Below are positions 60,779 to 64,000 of a DNA stretch of 64,000 bases, piece by piece. Origin of the DNA: Hymenobacter puniceus (GTDB lineage Bacteria; Bacteroidota; Bacteroidia; Cytophagales; Hymenobacteraceae); NCBI RefSeq assembly GCF_014333525.1, contig NZ_JACSCX010000006.1:1-64000 (forward strand), in the 5' to 3' direction. How positions within the stretch are numbered: the stretch's first letter is position 1; every line of letters begins with the position of its first letter. The notes beneath the pieces are model-generated. The model did no database searches. It was not told where the DNA came from and saw only the letters and a program-made list of their open reading frames with translations. A program made the position numbers and the translations under genes.

Positions 60779-62578
60779 CTAGTGGCTGCTGGATTTTTCC
60801 GGCCGCTCGGCATGCTGGTACAGGTCTTCGATGGCCGCTTTGTTGTTCTCGGTAATGACTTTGCGCTTCACCTTCATGGTTGGAGTCATTTCGCCGGTTT
60901 CTACCGTCCAGAGCTGCGGTAGCAGGGCAATTTTCTTTACCTGTTCCCACTGTGCGAAGCCGTTGTTGTACTTATGCACGAGGTCTTCGTACATCTTCAC
61001 CACTTTCTCGTTTTTAACCAACTCCTCATTGGAGCAGTTGCAATCAACGCCGTTGCGCCTGCACCAGCCTTTGAGGTCATCGAAAGAGGGAATCACGAGA
61101 GCCGACGGGAACTTCTGGCCGTCGCCAACCACCATGCATTGCTCTACCAGCGGCGACTCCTTCAGTTTCCCTTCAATTACCTGCGGGGCAATGTACTTAC
61201 CGCCCGAGGTTTTGAACATTTCCTTTTTGCGGTCGGTGATTTTCAGGAATTTGCCGTCTACAATCTCCCCGATGTCACCGGTGTGGAACCAGCCTTCGGC
61301 ATCGAATTCCTTGGCCGTCAATTCAGGCTTGTTGTAGTAGCCCTTCATCACCGACTCCGACTTGGTAAGGATTTCGCCGTCCTGGGCAATTTTCACTTCG
61401 GTGTTGTCGATAATAGGGCCGACGGTGCCAATCATATTGTTTTCGGGCTCGTAGCCACCCACAGCAATAACCGGCGACGTTTCGGTGAGGCCGTAGCCTT
61501 CCATTACGGGAATACCCGCCGACCAGAACACCCGCGCCAGACGCGGCTGCAAAGCGCCGCCGCCGCTCACAATGCAGCGCAGGTTGCCGCCCAGTGCCTC
61601 ACGCCACTTATTGAAAATGAGCTTATTGGCTAGCTTAAGCTGCGTGTTATAGAAGAAGCCGTGGTCTTTCTGGTTGTCGTATTTCAGGCCCAGATCCAGA
61701 GCCCAGAAGAATAGGTTCTTCTTGACACCTTCCAGCGTGTGGCCTTTCGCTACAATCTTGTCGTAGACTTTCTCCAGCAGGCGCGGCACCGTCGTGAAGA
61801 TTTCAGGCTTAACTTCGCGCAGGTTGTCGGCAATAGTTTCCATGCTCTCGGCGTAGTAGATACTCACGCCGTTGATCAGGTAGAGGTGCGTTACCATCCG
61901 CTCGAAGATGTGGCAGAGCGGCAGGAAGCTCAAGGCCTTGTCTTCTTTGGAGACAGGCACAAACCGCTGAGCGTTGCGGCAGTTGCTGAGCAGGTTGTTG
62001 TGGGTCAGCATCACGCCTTTGGGCTGGCCGGTGGTGCCGCTGGTGTAAATCAGCGTGAGCAGGTCGTCGGGCGTCACAGCGGCTTTGATAGGCTCCAGGT
62101 CGGCAGCGCTACCCTGCTTGCCCAGCGCCAGCAGCTCGTCGAAATGGCGGGCGCCTTCCAGCTTGTCGAATGTGAAGACATTTTCAGCCGGGATATCCAA
62201 GCCCTGCGTTGCTTCCCGCACCTTGTCGAGCAGCTTCTGGTCGGCCACGAAAATGGCCTTTACGCCGGCATCTGTGAAGATATACTTATAGTCTTCGACG
62301 GTGATGCTGGGGTACATGGGCACGCTGGTGGCCCCCAACTGGGCAATACCAAAATCCGCGAACATCCACTCGGGGCGGTTCATGGAAATGATGGCCACTT
62401 TATCGTCTTTGCCAATGCCGAGGCTGCGCAAGCCCAGGCTGACCTGGTTTACCTTTTCAACTACGGTATCGGTGCTGATAGGCGTGTACTGGCCGTTGAC
62501 TTTGGCGGCGAAGCAGTCAGGTTTATTGTACTTCTGCTGCAAATGAGGCAGGATGTCAAACGTACGGCGAATGTCCAT
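60779..62578 (-). CDS. fadD: Long-chain fatty acid--CoA ligase
   Basis: The AMP-binding enzyme activates fatty acids to acyl-CoA, the entry step of beta-oxidation. The 599-residue protein has the AMP-binding signature LIYTSGTTGQPKGVMLTH (about 171-188). Also visible are YGLTETSPVIAV (about 342-353), the WFHTGDIGEI region and the terminal AMP-binding C domain with the lysine near TMKVKRK. The start ATG 62578 gives the family's MDIRRTFDILPH. A longer frame from 62860 runs through the leader and is rejected. It is upstream of the marR gene on the same strand, with a terminator between. Confidence 0.95.
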   Translation of the reverse strand: MDIRRTFDILPHLQQKYNKPDCFAAKVNGQYTPISTDTVVEKVNQVSLGLRSLGIGKDDKVAIISMNRPEWMFADFGIAQLGATSVPMYPSITVEDYKYIFTDAGVKAIFVADQKLLDKVREATQGLDIPAENVFTFDKLEGARHFDELLALGKQGSAADLEPIKAAVTPDDLLTLIYTSGTTGQPKGVMLTHNNLLSNCRNAQRFVPVSKEDKALSFLPLCHIFERMVTHLYLINGVSIYYAESMETIADNLREVKPEIFTTVPRLLEKVYDKIVAKGHTLEGVKKNLFFWALDLGLKYDNQKDHGFFYNTQLKLANKLIFNKWREALGGNLRCIVSGGGALQPRLARVFWSAGIPVMEGYGLTETSPVIAVGGYEPENNMIGTVGPIIDNTEVKIAQDGEILTKSESVMKGYYNKPELTAKEFDAEGWFHTGDIGEIVDGKFLKITDRKKEMFKTSGGKYIAPQVIEGKLKESPLVEQCMVVGDGQKFPSALVIPSFDDLKGWCRRNGVDCNCSNEELVKNEKVVKMYEDLVHKYNNGFAQWEQVKKIALLPQLWTVETGEMTPTMKVKRKVITENNKAAIEDLYQHAERPEKSSSH

Positions 62579-62758
62579 GCGGGGAGAGGGCACTAAGGTG
62601 GGATAGATGGTCGAAGAGAGAGGCGACGACGCCCGGGTAGGGTTTCTGAAAGACAGGGCACACCCGAACTGCTGCTTAAATAAACACTTTTTCCAGTTAT
62701 TGCCTAACTCAAGGAGCTCAGCCGTCTCCTGAAGATAGGCCCATGGCGGCGTTTTCTG

Positions 62759-62766
62759 TAGCTTTG
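62759..62766 (+). promoter_or_regulatory. Promoter -7 box of the arginase-family gene
   Basis: TAGCTTTG matches TAnnTTTG and lies 26 nt before the ATG at 62793. No TTG at the expected -33 position is obvious. Confidence 0.4.
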
Positions 62767-62792
62767 TACGAGTCTGCATCCTCCCGCGCCCG

Positions 62793-63941
62793 ATGAATCT
62801 GGCCATCTTTTTTGATCCGCTCCGCGAAGAGCTTGTTTCCTCTTCCGCTAGCGCCACCATTCTGGCCGCTTACGCCACGCCCTTTCTGGATACGTTTCCG
62901 GATTGGCGGGCCGCTGATCTTGCCCTGATTGGCCTGGACGAATGGCGCGGCAGCGCGGCAGGCGCCCCCGCTACCCAAGGCGCCGACGAAGTGCGCCGCC
63001 GCTTCTATCAGCTGCAAAAAGGCACCGGCCCGGCCCGCATTGCTGATTTAGGCAACCTGCGCCCCGGCCTGACACTGGAAGACACCTACCAGCGGCTGCG
63101 CGAAATCATTGCGGCGCTACTGGAGCACGGCACTGTTCCGATTCTGTTGGGTGGCTCCCACGACCTGGATTATGGGCAGTTTCTGGCCTACGAAACCCTG
63201 GACCGCCCCGTGAGCTTCGCCACCGTAGATGCCCGCGTGGACATGGCCGAGCAGGACTGCGCTGCTCCCGAGGAAAGCCATTTGCGCCGCATGCTGGTGC
63301 ACGAGCCCAGCTTCCTGTTCAACTTCGCGCAGCTGGCCCACCAGCAGTATCTGGTAGCACCCGATGTGCTGGCGGCGCTGGAAAAGCTGCACTTTGAAAC
63401 CCTGCGCGTGGGTCAAGTGCGCGACGATATCCGGCAGGCCGAGCCATTGCTACGCCAGGCTGATTTCGTGAGCTTTGATATTGCGGCGCTGCGCTGGAAC
63501 GATGCGCCCGGCTACTACCCGGCCAACCCGTTCGGCCTTACCAACGAGGAGGCCGCCAAGCTGGCCTGGTACGCCGGCCACAACGACCAGCTCAGCTCCT
63601 TCGGTCTCTACGGCTACCGCCCCGACTACGATACGCACGGCTTGGCCGCCGCCACGCTGGCCACTATGCTGTGGTACTTTGTGGAAGGCTATTACCACCG
63701 CCGCCGCGAAACCGACTTTCAGAGCCGCCGGTTTCTGCGCTACGCCGTGGGGCTACCGGGCACGCCGGCCAAGCTGGTTTTCTACAAAAGCCGCCACACC
63801 GAAAAGTGGTGGCTGGAAGTGGAAAGCATGGCCGACAGCGAGATTAAGCGGATTGTGCCGTGCAGCTACGAAGACTACTTCCGGGCCGCGCAGGGCGACC
63901 TGCCGAACCGCTGGATTCTGACACAGGCGCTGCTGGGGTAG
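62793..63941 (+). CDS. Arginase/formimidoylglutamase-family protein with degenerate metal site
   Basis: The fold is that of the ureohydrolase family, which hydrolyses guanidino or formimino groups with two manganese ions. The 382-residue protein has GGSHDLDY (about 119-126), but other ligands are changed. The DAHxD motif reads D-A-R-V-D (146-150, His replaced by Arg), and the SxDxDxxDP motif reads S-F-D-I-A-A (227-232, the second Asp lost). Catalysis by the standard mechanism is unlikely. Related proteins in Bacteroidota may share this pattern, so it is probably a distinct subgroup and not a decayed gene: the reading frame is intact. It is divergent from fadD, at the end of the window. Confidence 0.8.
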   Translation: MNLAIFFDPLREELVSSSASATILAAYATPFLDTFPDWRAADLALIGLDEWRGSAAGAPATQGADEVRRRFYQLQKGTGPARIADLGNLRPGLTLEDTYQRLREIIAALLEHGTVPILLGGSHDLDYGQFLAYETLDRPVSFATVDARVDMAEQDCAAPEESHLRRMLVHEPSFLFNFAQLAHQQYLVAPDVLAALEKLHFETLRVGQVRDDIRQAEPLLRQADFVSFDIAALRWNDAPGYYPANPFGLTNEEAAKLAWYAGHNDQLSSFGLYGYRPDYDTHGLAAATLATMLWYFVEGYYHRRRETDFQSRRFLRYAVGLPGTPAKLVFYKSRHTEKWWLEVESMADSEIKRIVPCSYEDYFRAAQGDLPNRWILTQALLG

Positions 63942-64000
63942 CTCTGGGGTTTGGCTGTTGGTAAGCATGGCCCAACGCAGAACGATTGATTTGATGAACG
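63942..64000. other. Window end
   Basis: Short stretch past the last gene with no feature seen. Confidence 0.3.

Noticed and set aside
62579..62860. N-terminal extension of FadD
   Set aside because: The 94 added residues are low quality and overlap the divergent arginase-family gene start; ATG 62578 gives the family start.
1..64000. tRNA, rRNA, CRISPR array, prophage or transposon
   Set aside because: No cloverleaf with the T-loop consensus, no regularly spaced direct repeats, and no integrase, transposase or phage structural gene was recognised.

Overview
The window looks like a chromosomal segment of a GC-rich Bacteroidota bacterium, most likely a Hymenobacter-type member of the Cytophagales. 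The reasons are the gliding lipoproteins GldB and GldD, two proteins with type IX secretion sorting domains, promoters of the Bacteroidota form (TTG, about 19-20 nt, then TAnnTTTG), few Shine-Dalgarno sites, a 29-residue AURKAIP1/COX24-type basic protein beside RNase G, and compact, mostly housekeeping gene content. No tRNA, rRNA, transposase, phage gene or CRISPR array was seen.

Layout. 0.1-3.1 kb: cysS and a membrane-anchored EEP hydrolase. 3.1-6.7 kb: a large surface protein with a type B gliding/T9SS C-terminal domain. 6.7-12 kb: the rimP-nusA-infB translation/transcription operon, with a strong hairpin in its leader. 12-14.8 kb: a small secreted protein, mscL and a stand-alone enoyl-CoA hydratase. 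14.8-22.1 kb: an envelope cluster (flippase, dut, sugar nucleotidyltransferase, TPR protein, DUF4292 lipoprotein, EnvC-like protein), the last three with overlapping ends. 22.3-27.9 kb: a GAF-LytTR regulator, two tandem TatA proteins, gatA and a LysM lytic transglycosylase. 28-33.6 kb: a DsbA/FrnE-like protein, two paralogous secreted alpha/beta hydrolases (the first lacks the nucleophile serine) and an MFS transporter. 33.7-38.6 kb: a small unknown protein, an ECF sigma factor with an overlapping small partner, nth, a glycosyltransferase and gldB.

38.6-47.9 kb: an outer-membrane barrel, rng, the 29-residue protein, a TPR protein and HU on the minus strand; then mutY, ssb, gldD and recG on the plus strand. 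48.2-53.3 kb: a secreted unknown protein, glutamate dehydrogenase and a delta-60-repeat T9SS protein. 53.4-62.6 kb: a minus-strand fatty-acid beta-oxidation region (fadD, MarR regulator, fadB, a four-helix-bundle protein, fadA, a membrane protein and acyl-CoA dehydrogenase). 62.8-63.9 kb: an arginase-family protein with degenerate metal ligands.

How the genes work together. FadD activates fatty acids, the acyl-CoA dehydrogenase makes enoyl-CoA, FadB hydrates and oxidises it, and FadA cleaves it. The MarR gene and the acyl-CoA dehydrogenase gene share an almost identical block of about 37 bp upstream, which I read as the operator/promoter of a fatty-acid regulon. The envelope cluster builds and remodels surface polysaccharide and peptidoglycan. 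GldB and GldD belong to the gliding/T9SS machinery that would export the two sorting-domain proteins.

Between genes there are many hairpins. Some are ordinary terminators. Others are members of interspersed inverted-repeat families (GAACGTCATTCCGAG and GTCCTGCTGAGCGAAG types) or unusually long stems. One convergent spacer carries two perfect DnaA boxes (TTATCCACA) as a palindrome. No clear new multi-gene system was found; the most interesting items are the shared fad operator, the pseudo-enzyme paralogue, the degenerate arginase, the operon-leader hairpin and the DnaA-box palindrome.
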